In this document: piece by piece, positions 1 to 8,640 of the stretch
Layout: the number at the start of each line of letters is the position of its first letter
Numbering within the stretch: position 1 is the first letter of the stretch
Origin: Alkalibacillus salilacus
Lineage (GTDB): Bacteria > Bacillota > Bacilli > Bacillales > Alkalibacillaceae
DNA: 64,000 bases
Assembly (NCBI RefSeq): GCF_030812915.1
Contig: NZ_JAUSTQ010000001.1
Span: 62,001-126,000, forward strand
Direction of reading: 5' to 3'
Program-made: the position numbers and the translations under genes
The notes under the pieces: generated by a model
The model's input: only the letters and a program-made list of their open reading frames with translations
Told to the model about the DNA's origin: nothing
Databases searched by the model: none

Positions 1-133
1 GTAAAGTCGATTTGCCACAACCATTCGGACCAATAATGGCTGTTATTTGACCTTCTGGAATATCGACATCTAAATGATCCAACACTGTATGGTCATCATA
101 ACCGACTAATAATTGCTCACCTTTTATCCGCAC
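1..133 (-). CDS. ABC transporter ATP-binding protein, iron/siderophore type (5' part only)
   Basis: Only the first 44 codons are in the window; the gene runs off the left edge. Reading on the minus strand from a GTG at 133, the protein shows a beta-strand start and then a complete Walker A motif (GPNGCGKST), as in FecE/FhuC-type ATPases that power ferri-siderophore uptake. A strong AGGAGG ribosome site lies 8 nt upstream of the GTG. A perfect 15-bp Fur box lies 23 bp beyond the start, so iron repression is very likely and supports the siderophore assignment. The exact substrate cannot be seen from this fragment. Confidence 0.85.
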   Translation of the reverse strand, partial: MRIKGEQLLVGYDDHTVLDHLDVDIPEGQITAIIGPNGCGKSTL

Positions 134-155
134 AGATTATTCCTCCTGCCTTTAT

Positions 156-170
156 TGATAATGATTATCA
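156..170 (-). promoter_or_regulatory. Fur box for the ABC ATPase
   Basis: TGATAATGATTATCA is a perfect match to the Bacillus 7-1-7 Fur consensus (TGATAATNATTATCA). It lies just upstream of the GTG-started siderophore ATPase, so Fur-Fe2+ should repress that gene. Confidence 0.93.
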
Positions 171-327
171 CTGTCATCACATCCCCTATTAAACCACATA
201 CACAATGAAAGTCAACACCTATTCTCAATTAAACATTTCTAATAATTCAATGCTTAATAGTTGATCATAACGATTATAACTGGATTCAAAAGGGTTGAAA
301 TTAAATGATAAATCGATTAGAATTCAA

Positions 328-342
328 TGAGAATGATTATCA
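328..342 (+). promoter_or_regulatory. Fur box for the ferredoxin-NADP reductase
   Basis: TGAGAATGATTATCA matches the 7-1-7 Fur consensus except at position 4. It is 24 bp upstream of the reductase start codon, a position suited to blocking the promoter. Together with the box at 156-170 it places the divergent ATPase and reductase under common iron control. Confidence 0.88.
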
Positions 343-366
343 ATTTTTGAGCGAGGTGAGCTTCTT

Positions 367-1416
367 ATGACTCATGACATATATGATGTAACAATAATCG
401 GCGGTGGCCCAGCTGGATTGTATTCAGCTTTTTATAGTGGATTACGTGGTATGAAAACAAAAATTATTGAATATCAGAATGTTTTAGGCGGTAAAGTCAA
501 CGTTTATCCTGAGAAAATGATCTGGGATGTAGGCGGGCAGCCTCCTGTAACTGGCGAGACATTTATCAACCAGTTGATTGAACAGGGCTTAACATTTGAT
601 CCGACTGTTGTTTACGGGGAAAAAGTCGTTAGTATGCAACAAGATGATGATGGGCTATTTTACTTAACGGGTGATTCTGGCAACAAGCATTGGACGAAGA
701 CCGTAATTGTGGCAGTAGGAAGCGGAATTTTAAAACCTCAAAAACTAAAAATAGATAATGCCGATCGATTTGAAGTATCGAATTTAAACTATACGGTTAA
801 ATCGTTAAAACGTTTCCAAAACAAAACTGTGATTATTTCAGGCGGCGGTAATTCAGCTATAGATTGGGCGAATGAACTCGAGCCAATCGCCAAAAAAGTT
901 TTCGTGACTTGTCGAAAAGATCATTTATCAGGTCATGAAGCTCAAGTCGACCAACTGATGAATAGTAATGCGACTTGCCTATTTAACTCTTGTATCGCAA
1001 ACCTCGTCCCTTGCCCTGACCGAGAAATGATTGAGTATGTCGAAGTGTTAAATCAAGAAACAAATGAAGTCGAACAAGTGGCAGTCGATGAAGTGATTGT
1101 GAATCACGGTTATGAAATGGATGCTGAACTCCTACAAAAAAGCGAGTTAGACTTAAATATGGTTGATGATTATTTCATAGAAGGAAACGCAACTAGTGAA
1201 ACCTCGGTTCCAGGCATATTCGCAGCTGGCGACATTTTAAAACATGACGGAAAATTAAACTTAATCGCAGGAACATTCCAAGATGCAGCCAACGCAGTCA
1301 ATCAAGCGAAACAATTTATTTCACCTGATTCGAACGGACAAGCGATGGTTTCATCTCATAATGACGTGTTCAAAGAGCGTAACGAACAACTTAAACAACA
1401 AATGTTTGAATCTTAA
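367..1416 (+). CDS. Ferredoxin-NADP(+) reductase type 2, iron-regulated (YcgT/YumC family)
   Basis: This 349-residue flavoprotein has the thioredoxin-reductase-like fold of type 2 ferredoxin/flavodoxin-NADP+ reductases. An FAD-binding GGGPAG motif is near residue 13, an NADPH-binding GGGNSA motif near 159, and a C-terminal FAD contact (GIFAAGD) near 284. There is no CxxC redox pair, so it is not a thioredoxin reductase. The ATG is preceded by GAGGTGAG with a 6-nt gap. The upstream Fur box and the divergent siderophore ATPase fit the B. subtilis ycgT paralogue, and a role in supplying electrons for ferri-siderophore reduction is inferred from that context. A GC-rich inverted repeat follows the stop codon. 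Confidence 0.9.
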   Translation: MTHDIYDVTIIGGGPAGLYSAFYSGLRGMKTKIIEYQNVLGGKVNVYPEKMIWDVGGQPPVTGETFINQLIEQGLTFDPTVVYGEKVVSMQQDDDGLFYLTGDSGNKHWTKTVIVAVGSGILKPQKLKIDNADRFEVSNLNYTVKSLKRFQNKTVIISGGGNSAIDWANELEPIAKKVFVTCRKDHLSGHEAQVDQLMNSNATCLFNSCIANLVPCPDREMIEYVEVLNQETNEVEQVAVDEVIVNHGYEMDAELLQKSELDLNMVDDYFIEGNATSETSVPGIFAAGDILKHDGKLNLIAGTFQDAANAVNQAKQFISPDSNGQAMVSSHNDVFKERNEQLKQQMFES

Positions 1417-1420
1417 TAAA

Positions 1421-1448
1421 GGCCCTCTAGATCTCAGTCTAGAGGGCC
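1421..1448. terminator. Inverted repeat between convergent genes, probable terminator
   Basis: An 11-bp perfect stem (GGCCCTCTAGA and its complement) with a 6-nt loop follows the reductase stop by 5 nt. The trailing T-run is weak (TAATTTA), so termination strength is uncertain. It could serve both converging genes. Confidence 0.65.
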
Positions 1449-1544
1449 TAATTTATGGATCTCCTCATCAATGATAAATGTTGAGGGTTTCTCTGTATGA
1501 AGCGCCACTTTCGCTGTATGCCACTCCTTCTCTTCTGATCCCTA

Positions 1545-2372
1545 TTACAGCGCCGTCCGAACATTCCATAATTCTGGGAAAAAGTAATGGTCGAGCACTT
1601 GTTTTAAATAACCGACACCAGAAGAACCACCCGTGCCTGTTTTATGGCCGATAATGCGTTCAACCGTTTTCATATGACGGAATCGCCATTGTTGCATCCA
1701 GTCTTCGATATCGACTAATTTCTCAGCTAATTGATACAAATTCCAGTAGCGGTCTGGGTCTTGATAAACTTCGATCCAAGCTTGTTCCACACTAGCATTC
1801 ATTTGATAGGTTTCTGTTAAATCTCGTTCTAAAACAGACTGATCAATCGCGAATCCTGCTTTCGCCAACGCTTCAATGGCCACATCATACAAGCCTGGTA
1901 CCTCGTATGCTGATTTTAAACGATCATAAATTTCAGGTTCATTCTCATATATTTTCAACGCATGGGATGTTTTATAGCCCAGCGCAAACTCCACCAAACG
2001 ATACTGATAAGACTGAAAACCTGACGCATTGCCTAATTGATCGCGGAAACCTAAGTACTCACTCGGTGTCATGGTTGATAAAACGTCCCAAGCTTTTATA
2101 ATCTGCGTTTGAATGCTCGACACACGGGCAAGCATTTTAAAGGCCGGTTGATACTCCTCATTTTGTATCGCTTTCACCGCGGCTTCTAACTCATGTAGTG
2201 TCAACTTGATCCATAACTCACTCACTTGATGAATCACAATAAACAACATTTCATCATGATGGTCTGACAAGCGATTCTGGCTATTTAAAATAGAGTCCAA
2301 ATCTAAATAATCACTATACGTCATACGATCTTTAAAATCAGTATGAATATCCCTTTCATGTTTATTCGTCAT
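1545..2372 (-). CDS. kynA: Tryptophan 2,3-dioxygenase
   Basis: The 275-residue protein is a full-length heme-dependent tryptophan 2,3-dioxygenase, which oxidises L-tryptophan to N-formylkynurenine. Family motifs are clear: GFQSYQYR in the middle, [11 protein letters not shown] carrying the proximal heme histidine near residue 233, and the glycine/serine loop TGTGGSSG that contacts the substrate carboxylate. The ATG at 2372 is chosen because AAGGGGAA lies 8 nt upstream; an in-frame upstream ATG at 2396 has no such site. No kynurenine formamidase or kynureninase gene is adjacent, so the rest of the pathway must be elsewhere or the enzyme only supplies kynurenine. It is divergent from the LOV phosphatase gene. 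Confidence 0.95.
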   Translation of the reverse strand: MTNKHERDIHTDFKDRMTYSDYLDLDSILNSQNRLSDHHDEMLFIVIHQVSELWIKLTLHELEAAVKAIQNEEYQPAFKMLARVSSIQTQIIKAWDVLSTMTPSEYLGFRDQLGNASGFQSYQYRLVEFALGYKTSHALKIYENEPEIYDRLKSAYEVPGLYDVAIEALAKAGFAIDQSVLERDLTETYQMNASVEQAWIEVYQDPDRYWNLYQLAEKLVDIEDWMQQWRFRHMKTVERIIGHKTGTGGSSGVGYLKQVLDHYFFPELWNVRTAL

Positions 2373-2509
2373 GATTAATTCCCCTTTTTTAATCAACTTA
2401 AAACAGGCAGTACACCCCGTTCTTCTGTTTCTTTTATCTTAACATAATCACCCTTAAACAGATGAATTTATGATAAAATAGAGTAAGAGAATTAATGGGG
2501 GAATCATGT

Positions 2510-4498
2510 GTGAATGAACATTTTGCAAAATGGAACAAGGAGCTACAAGCACCACAAATTATCTATCCAGACATCAACCAAGAAATCGAGCGCTTACGTT
2601 CAATCCATCAGCTCAATATAGAATTCGGCCAACAAGAAGAATCTTTTGACAATATCACGGAACTTGCGAAAAGTATCTTCAATGTCGAAATGGCCCTGAT
2701 CACCATCGTTGATTCGAATTGGCAATGGTTCAAATCATGTATCGGATTACCTGAACAACTAGAACAAAATCGTGGAGCCCCTCGTGATCAGTCATTTTGT
2801 CAGTATTTATTTGTTGAAAACCAACCGTTTCAAGTAGAAGATGCAGCTGAAGATGATCGCTTTAAACATAATCCACTTGTTACCAATGGACTCATTTGCT
2901 TTTATGCAGGTGTGCCATTAAGGTTAAGCAATGGCCATATTATCGGATCATTATGCGTACTTGATTCCAAACCAAAAAAGTTAACTAAAGTAGAATTCGA
3001 CCAACTTGAAAAACTGGCAAACTGGGCCATGACTGAAATTGAAGTGAAGCAGAAGGTTCAAGATCTTTCAGAACAACAACAGGCAATTAATGAACTCGTT
3101 GAACGAAATGCTTACTTAACAGCTGGGGTTGAACACTCTTCTTCTTCCATTGTCATTACAGATGCTAAACAATTTAATAATCCAATCATATATGTCAACC
3201 AAGCGTTCACAGAATTAACAGACTATGAATCAGAAGAAGTCATGGGTCATAATTGCAACATACTTCAAGGCCCAGACACGGATCAAGATACAATTAATTA
3301 CATAAAAGTTTGTATTGAAAACCGCCAACCAGCTCAAACTGAAATTTTAAACTACCGTAAAGATGGTTCTACCTTTTGGAATGAACTGATCATCAACCCC
3401 ATCACAGATAACCAAGGTGATGTACCTTATTTCATAGGTATTCAACAAGACATAACTCGTCGTAAAGAATTCGAACAGGGTCTCGTGAAAAATTTATTCG
3501 AAAAAGATCGCCTGTTTAATGCCTTGCCAGAATTAATTATTATGCTTGATCAAAATGGTCATGTGCATAATGCAAACAGCCGATTATTGCCATTTACAGG
3601 CTATTCGATTACAGAGTTGATAAACCAACCAATTACACAATTAATTCAAACCGACGAATTGAATACAATCATTAATGAGACCTTTGAAAAAGGGACTTCT
3701 GCCTTTGAAAGCTCACTCGTTACTAAAGACTTAGAATATTTACCATTTCAATGGAACTTCTTAGCACTTCGAGGTGCTGATGGCACCCAATCAAGTATTG
3801 TAGCGATTGGTGAAGATATTCGTGATCGTCTCCAATTACAGAAAGACGTGGAGTATGCGGGACATTTACAGAAGGAATTGCTTCAACCTAATGTCGATGA
3901 CGAAACCATTACGCTCAAATTCATACATGAAGCTAGCCATTATGTGAGTGGTGATAGTTACGGTTATGATTATAATGAGAAAGAAAACCGCTTATTCATT
4001 TACCTAGTTGACGTCATGGGGCACGGGGTTGCGACAGCTTTACAGACGAGCACGATTAACCTTCTATTTAACCAAATTGCCCGCGAAAACATGAGTGTTA
4101 AAGACAAAGTGGCATGGGTTAATCGCGCGTGTACTCGAATCCTTCCTGCTTCTTATTTCGCAACAGCGTTTTGTGCTGATATCGACTTAAACACAGGCCA
4201 TGTCACCTACGTGGCCGCAGGTATTAATTTCTTTGCTTATGAAAAAGACGGCGAAACTCATGGAAGTGCTGTTCCTGGATCACTAATTGGGATTGAAGAA
4301 GAAATGGAATTCACTGAACATACGTTAACATTGGATCAAGGCGATGCCCTCTACTTCATGACAGACGGCATTTATGAACGAATTGAGAAAGATGAACTAC
4401 CGAATGACTTTGATCAGTTCTATACCTATTTATACAATATGACCGCACAACAAAATGTGCCTGACGATACAACAGCTGTTTGTTTGAAGTTGCATTAA
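2510..4498 (+). CDS. GAF-LOV-PAS-PP2C protein, predicted blue-light-regulated serine phosphatase
   Basis: This is a cytosolic multidomain regulator of 662 residues from the GTG at 2510 (GGGGGAA 6 nt upstream; an ATG at 2495 is in frame but lacks a site). Order: GAF (about 20-170), PAS/LOV (about 205-320), a second PAS (about 330-445), then a SpoIIE/RsbU-type PP2C phosphatase (about 460-660). The first PAS carries GHNCNILQGPDTD, close to the LOV signature GxNCRFLQ, with the photoactive cysteine codon at 3254-3256. It also keeps the flavin-contacting asparagines and the glutamine in FIGIQQDIT. The phosphatase keeps metal ligands in DVMGHG, FMTDG and PDDTT. The likely target is a STAS-domain anti-anti-sigma factor, by analogy with RsbU; that target is inference. 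Confidence 0.88.
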   Translation: MNEHFAKWNKELQAPQIIYPDINQEIERLRSIHQLNIEFGQQEESFDNITELAKSIFNVEMALITIVDSNWQWFKSCIGLPEQLEQNRGAPRDQSFCQYLFVENQPFQVEDAAEDDRFKHNPLVTNGLICFYAGVPLRLSNGHIIGSLCVLDSKPKKLTKVEFDQLEKLANWAMTEIEVKQKVQDLSEQQQAINELVERNAYLTAGVEHSSSSIVITDAKQFNNPIIYVNQAFTELTDYESEEVMGHNCNILQGPDTDQDTINYIKVCIENRQPAQTEILNYRKDGSTFWNELIINPITDNQGDVPYFIGIQQDITRRKEFEQGLVKNLFEKDRLFNALPELIIMLDQNGHVHNANSRLLPFTGYSITELINQPITQLIQTDELNTIINETFEKGTSAFESSLVTKDLEYLPFQWNFLALRGADGTQSSIVAIGEDIRDRLQLQKDVEYAGHLQKELLQPNVDDETITLKFIHEASHYVSGDSYGYDYNEKENRLFIYLVDVMGHGVATALQTSTINLLFNQIARENMSVKDKVAWVNRACTRILPASYFATAFCADIDLNTGHVTYVAAGINFFAYEKDGETHGSAVPGSLIGIEEEMEFTEHTLTLDQGDALYFMTDGIYERIEKDELPNDFDQFYTYLYNMTAQQNVPDDTTAVCLKLH

Positions 4499-4580
4499 TC
4501 AATCAAAAAACTTGAATGGCTGTAATTCCTATTGCTAAACTAGGTAATGGACGAAAGACGAATAAAGGATGTGACGGACC

Positions 4581-5522
4581 ATGCGTGTTGTAAATAATAT
4601 AACGGATTTAATTGGGGATACCCCACTCGTTAAGTTAAATAAATTAAGTCCAAAAGACGGTGCTGATATCTATTTAAAACTTGAATTCTTCAATCCAAGC
4701 GGTAGTGTAAAAGACCGCGCCGCTTATAATATGATGATCGAAGCCGAAAAAGCTGGCGAACTTAAAGCAGGTTCGACAATTATTGAACCGACAAGCGGTA
4801 ATACTGGTATTGGTCTAGCGATGACTGCTGCAGCGCGTGGTTATCAAGCTATTTTGGTCATGCCTGATACGATGACAAAAGAGCGGATTAATTTGCTCCA
4901 AGCATACGGAGCGCGCGTTGAATTAACACCTGGTGACGAGAAGATGCCCGGTGCAATCCGTCGTGCCAAAGAATTGATGAACGAAATCCCAAACAGCTTT
5001 ATGCCGATGCAATTCGAAAATGAAGCCAACTCCGATGCCCACCGCCATACCACAGCAAAGGAAATTATTGAAGCGATGGAACAAATCGGCAAACCACTCT
5101 CAGCTTTTGTAGCAACAGCTGGTACAGGTGGTACGATTACAGGAACGGGCGAGGAATTAAAGAAAGTATATGAAGACTTATCGGTCCATGTGGTTGAACC
5201 TGCAGGATCGCCTGTCTTATCAGGTGGAAAACCTGGTAAACACAAGCTTGTCGGCACAAGCCCAGGCTTTGTACCAGACATTTTAAACCAAGACATCTAT
5301 GATGAAATCTTTAAGATTGAAGATGATCAAGCCTATCGAGTTGCACGTAGCCTTGCTCGTGAAGAAGGCATTTTAGTCGGCACTTCAGCTGGAGCATCAA
5401 CTTATGCTGCCATTGAAGTCGCTAAACGTAAACAACCAGGCGAAGTCGTCGTCGCAATCATCCCTGATTCTGGCGAGCGTTATTTATCAGGGGATTTATT
5501 CGATTACGATAAAGAAGTTTAA
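4581..5522 (+). CDS. cysK: Cysteine synthase (O-acetylserine sulfhydrylase)
   Basis: The 313-residue fold-type II PLP enzyme makes L-cysteine from O-acetylserine and sulfide. The PLP lysine is Lys44 in GSVKDR. SGNTG, the substrate-binding loop, and GTGGT, which binds the PLP phosphate, are intact, and the C-terminal GTSAGAS motif is present. The ATG has AAGGATGTG upstream. The gene stands alone between the LOV phosphatase and an MFS pump and ends in a strong terminator. No T-box or S-box leader fits in the short 5' gap. Divergent relatives such as O-phosphoserine-using enzymes cannot be excluded, but length and motifs fit CysK. Confidence 0.92.
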   Translation: MRVVNNITDLIGDTPLVKLNKLSPKDGADIYLKLEFFNPSGSVKDRAAYNMMIEAEKAGELKAGSTIIEPTSGNTGIGLAMTAAARGYQAILVMPDTMTKERINLLQAYGARVELTPGDEKMPGAIRRAKELMNEIPNSFMPMQFENEANSDAHRHTTAKEIIEAMEQIGKPLSAFVATAGTGGTITGTGEELKKVYEDLSVHVVEPAGSPVLSGGKPGKHKLVGTSPGFVPDILNQDIYDEIFKIEDDQAYRVARSLAREEGILVGTSAGASTYAAIEVAKRKQPGEVVVAIIPDSGERYLSGDLFDYDKEV

Positions 5523-5568
5523 GTTATATAACATCATTTCCGGACGAATTGAACGGTTAAACCTTACG

Positions 5569-5596
5569 AACGCTATGCCTAGGCATAGCGTTTTTT
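5569..5596 (+). terminator. Rho-independent terminator of cysK
   Basis: AACGCTATGCCTAGGCATAG opens a perfect hairpin with arms CGCTATG(CC) and (GG)CATAGCG followed by six Ts. It sits 47 nt after the cysK stop. Confidence 0.93.
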
Positions 5597-5686
5597 GAGT
5601 TTAATAAAGTTAATAGCATAGCACTGAAATCTTTCCAAATTGATATCAAAGATTGTTTTTATTGTGTACAAAAATAAAGTAATTTG

Positions 5687-5728
5687 TTCGACACACGCCC
5701 AAATGTTTGGTATATTTAGTGTATCGAA
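5687..5728. promoter_or_regulatory. Inverted repeat around the MFS promoter region, candidate operator
   Basis: TTCGACACAC (5687-5696) and GTGTATCGAA (5719-5728) are inverted copies with one mismatch, 22 bp apart. They bracket TATATT at 5711-5716, a plausible -10, just upstream of the multidrug-type MFS gene. A repressor site is a reasonable guess; no regulator gene is adjacent. Confidence 0.4.
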
Positions 5729-5766
5729 ATAATCGGACTACGAAAGAATTAGAAAGAAGGGGTACC

Positions 5767-7020
5767 TTGACGTCAGATCAAGAGCAATTAGCGAGACGGA
5801 ACTTGGCAATCATGTGGTTTGCCAACTTTTTTATTGCGGGCAGCATGACCATGGTAATGCCGTTTTTGTCGCTTTATATTGATACATTTGGCAACTTTTC
5901 AGAAGAATACGTGACAAATTGGGCTGGCTGGACATTTGCGATTACGTTCGTCACAGCCATCATTTTCTCACCCATTTGGGGAAGAATCGGAGATAAGTTC
6001 GGTCGTAAACCCATCCTAGTCGTGATGGCATTTGGGCTGACCGCTTCAGTATTCACGATGGGGTTTGTCGACTCTGTCATACAGTTATTCACATTACGTC
6101 TTGTCATGGGTATATTCGCTGGTTTTATCTCAACATCTCAAGCACTTATTTCCACACAAACACCGAAGCATATTTCAGGCCGTGTGATGGGAACACTTCA
6201 GACTGGTACTGTCACCGGAACTTTAACAGGACCATTACTCGGTGGTGTTTTGGCTGACTGGATCGGTTTCGCCCAAGCTTTCCAAATCATCTCAATCGCC
6301 TTATTAATTGCGGCTCTTCTAGTCTTCTTCGCCCTAAAAGAAGTACGTCTAGAAGCATCACCTGAGGATAAAGAAAGCTATTCGAAGAAAGAAGTGTTGT
6401 TGCATATCATAAGACACCCGATGTTATTAGCAGTGCTTGTCATTTCGATGTTTATTCAAATCGCTCACTTCTCTATTCAACCGATTTTAGCCTTGTATGT
6501 AGAAGAATTAAATGGTCCTGCTAACTTAGCATTCATTTCTGGAATCGCCTTTTCCATTACAGGGCTCGGTAACTTGTTAATGACGCGTCGCTGGGGAATT
6601 ATCGCCGATAAAGTCGGGTATGATAAAATCCTAATTCTACTCGTGATTCTCGCTGGGATTGTTTACTTCCCAGGCGCTTTAGTTACGGAAGTATGGCAAC
6701 TTGTGATTGTTCGCTTCATGCTCGGTCTAACGCTTGGCGGGATTATTCCCATTCGCATGGCTTACATTCGTCAAGCAGCGCCAATCGCCATTCAGGGTGA
6801 AGTCCTTGGTTATAACACGAGCTTACGCTTTTTAGGAAATGTGATTGGTCCCGTGATGGGTGGTGTGATCGCTGGTTATTATGGCATTGCAAGCGTGTTT
6901 TATGTAACCAGTGCCTTACTGATCGCAAGTGGTGTAGCACTACTTCTAACGAAAACAAAGCAAAGTGAGCTAGAAGAAAAGGACCCGATCAACGACCAAA
7001 CGGTTAAGTCAACACAATAA
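5767..7020 (+). CDS. MFS multidrug-type efflux transporter (DHA1 family)
   Basis: The 417-residue inner-membrane protein has the twelve hydrophobic segments of the major facilitator superfamily and a clear loop 2-3 motif A (GRIGDKFGRKP). Two further features fit DHA1 drug/H+ antiporters of the MdtG/TetA type: a TLTGPLLGG stretch like motif C in helix 5, and a motif A-like GIIADKVGYDK in the second half. The TTG at 5767 is chosen because AGAAGGGG lies just upstream; the frame stays open further back through the promoter region but without a site. It is followed 75 bp later by pdxK and may be cotranscribed with it. The substrate is unknown. Confidence 0.87.
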   Translation: MTSDQEQLARRNLAIMWFANFFIAGSMTMVMPFLSLYIDTFGNFSEEYVTNWAGWTFAITFVTAIIFSPIWGRIGDKFGRKPILVVMAFGLTASVFTMGFVDSVIQLFTLRLVMGIFAGFISTSQALISTQTPKHISGRVMGTLQTGTVTGTLTGPLLGGVLADWIGFAQAFQIISIALLIAALLVFFALKEVRLEASPEDKESYSKKEVLLHIIRHPMLLAVLVISMFIQIAHFSIQPILALYVEELNGPANLAFISGIAFSITGLGNLLMTRRWGIIADKVGYDKILILLVILAGIVYFPGALVTEVWQLVIVRFMLGLTLGGIIPIRMAYIRQAAPIAIQGEVLGYNTSLRFLGNVIGPVMGGVIAGYYGIASVFYVTSALLIASGVALLLTKTKQSELEEKDPINDQTVKSTQ

Positions 7021-7094
7021 ATCAGTTGGCAAAACCTAAAAATAACGATAAAATGCTAATTAATGGAATGAATACGAAAAACGGAGGTTCTCCA

Positions 7095-7904
7095 ATGAAG
7101 AAAGTTTTTGTCTTAGCTGGCTCTGACACAAGCGGTGGCGCTGGGATTCAAGCCGACCTAAAAACATATCAAGAAAATGGCGTTTATGGGATGACAGCGT
7201 TAACGACGATCGTCGCTCAAAACCCTCAGAATGGCTGGGCACATGATGTCTATCCGATTGATTTAGAAACAGTTAAAGCTCAAACATCAACCATTTTAGA
7301 TGGGGTTGGTATCGACATTATGAAAACAGGCATGCTTCCATCCACCGATGTTATTCAATTTGCTGCAGATACGATAGATCAATACAATCTTGATGCAGTT
7401 ATTGATCCAGTCTTAGCGTGTAAAGGACAAGATGAACCAGTTTATCCGGAGAACGCTAAAGCGCTACGGAACATTTTAGTACCAAAAGCATTAATCACGA
7501 CACCAAACTTGTTTGAAGCAGGTCAACTCGCAGATATGAACAATATTACAACGATTGATGAAATGAAAGAAGCTGCTGAACGCATTTATGAATTAGGTGC
7601 GAAACATGTTGTCGTGAAAGGTGGTTCCGAAGTCGAAGGGGACCGTGCGGTTGATGTTTATTATGCAGGTGACGAATTTACGTTACTTGAACATGATGCG
7701 ATTGACACACCTTATAATCATGGAGCTGGATGCACATTTGCCTCAGCAATTACGTCTGCTGTTGTTAACGGCCACACACCAGAACAGGCTGTTTATTTCG
7801 CTAAACAATTTATTACCAATGCGATTGAAGCTTCATGGAAATTAAACCAATACGTGGGTCCTGTTAACCAATACGCTAACCGTCATGCGCATATTGACCT
7901 TTAA
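7095..7904 (+). CDS. pdxK: Pyridoxal/pyridoxine kinase with HMP-kinase-like fold
   Basis: The 269-residue ribokinase-family protein closely resembles B. subtilis PdxK, a ThiD-like enzyme that phosphorylates vitamin B6 vitamers. The N-terminus AGSDTSGGAGIQAD binds substrate; VIDPV and CKGQ follow; and DTPYNHGAGC holds the anion-hole glycines, catalytic aspartate region and cysteine. The ATG at 7095 has ACGGAGG at an ideal distance. The reading frame extends upstream but without any ribosome site, so the longer version is rejected. The gene is alone or follows the MFS gene, and ends in a terminator. An HMP/HMP-P kinase role in thiamine synthesis is possible but less likely given the PdxK-like sequence. 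Confidence 0.9.
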   Translation: MKKVFVLAGSDTSGGAGIQADLKTYQENGVYGMTALTTIVAQNPQNGWAHDVYPIDLETVKAQTSTILDGVGIDIMKTGMLPSTDVIQFAADTIDQYNLDAVIDPVLACKGQDEPVYPENAKALRNILVPKALITTPNLFEAGQLADMNNITTIDEMKEAAERIYELGAKHVVVKGGSEVEGDRAVDVYYAGDEFTLLEHDAIDTPYNHGAGCTFASAITSAVVNGHTPEQAVYFAKQFITNAIEASWKLNQYVGPVNQYANRHAHIDL

Positions 7905-7916
7905 GATTCGTTGATG

Positions 7917-7947
7917 ACGCCGTTCTAATCTAGAGCGGCGTTATTTC
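7917..7947 (+). terminator. Terminator of pdxK
   Basis: A 10-bp stem (ACGCCGTTCT with AGAGCGGCGT, one G-U pair) with a 5-nt loop follows the pdxK stop. The T-run is short (TTATTTC). Confidence 0.75.
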
Positions 7948-8024
7948 ATATGCTCATGACATGAAGGCTTGATGAATTTACGTTATCATGGAATAAATAG
8001 TGGTAATTGAAAGGAGACTAAAAC

Positions 8025-8486
8025 ATGGCTGAACAAATGAACGTCGAAAGCTTTAACTTAGACCATACCAAAGTGAAAGCGCCTTATGTACGTCTTGTTA
8101 GTGTGACAGAAGGCGGAAATGGGGATACGATCCGCAAATACGATATCCGATTTAAACAACCTAACCAAGACCATATGGCAATGGATGCCCTTCATTCAAT
8201 CGAACACCTCATGGCTGAAAACATTCGCAATCACCTCGACAATGTGATCGATATCGGGCCAATGGGTTGCCAAACAGGCTTTTATTTATCCGTCTTAAAT
8301 AACGATGACGAAAAGGCGATCATGGCTGCTTTAGAGAAAACGTTTGAAGACGTGCTTGAAGCTGATGAAGTTCCAGCTTGCAATGAAGTACAATGTGGTT
8401 GGGCAGCCAATCATAGCTTAGAAGGTGCTCAAGAACTTGCCCGTGAAATGTTAAATCAAAAAGATGAATGGCATATCGTTTTTTAA
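8025..8486 (+). CDS. luxS: S-ribosylhomocysteine lyase (autoinducer-2 synthase)
   Basis: The 153-residue metalloenzyme cleaves S-ribosylhomocysteine to homocysteine and the AI-2 precursor DPD, as part of the activated methyl cycle. The metal site is visible as His57-xxx-His61 (HSIEH) and Cys124; the catalytic cysteine is Cys82 in [18 protein letters not shown] precedes the ATG. Length is normal for the family. It is monocistronic, with its own strong terminator. No mtnN (nucleosidase) gene is nearby. Confidence 0.96.
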   Translation: MAEQMNVESFNLDHTKVKAPYVRLVSVTEGGNGDTIRKYDIRFKQPNQDHMAMDALHSIEHLMAENIRNHLDNVIDIGPMGCQTGFYLSVLNNDDEKAIMAALEKTFEDVLEADEVPACNEVQCGWAANHSLEGAQELAREMLNQKDEWHIVF

Positions 8487-8577
8487 GTTAATTGATTAGT
8501 GGTTAATCTTAAAGGCGATTAAAATAATGGTTGAAATATAACTTTTTTTCATGAAAAATATAATCAATACCAATCCG

Positions 8578-8616
8578 CGTACCAGTAAGACTTTCTTATT
8601 GGTACGTCTTTTTTCT
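8578..8616 (+). terminator. Rho-independent terminator downstream of luxS
   Basis: A 13-bp stem (CGTACCAGTAAGA and TCTTATTGGTACG, one G-U pair) with a 3-nt loop is followed by TCTTTTTTCT. It ends 21 bp before the next ribosome site. Confidence 0.92.
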
Positions 8617-8640
8617 AATTAAACGATCAGAGGTGATTTG

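Noticed and set aside
4499-4580. T-box or SAM riboswitch before cysK
   Set aside because: The 82-bp gap is too short and has no conserved T-box or S-box sequence.
4844-5296. Open frame of 150 codons antisense to cysK
   Set aside because: It is a shadow of the cysK coding sequence, with no ribosome site or family similarity.
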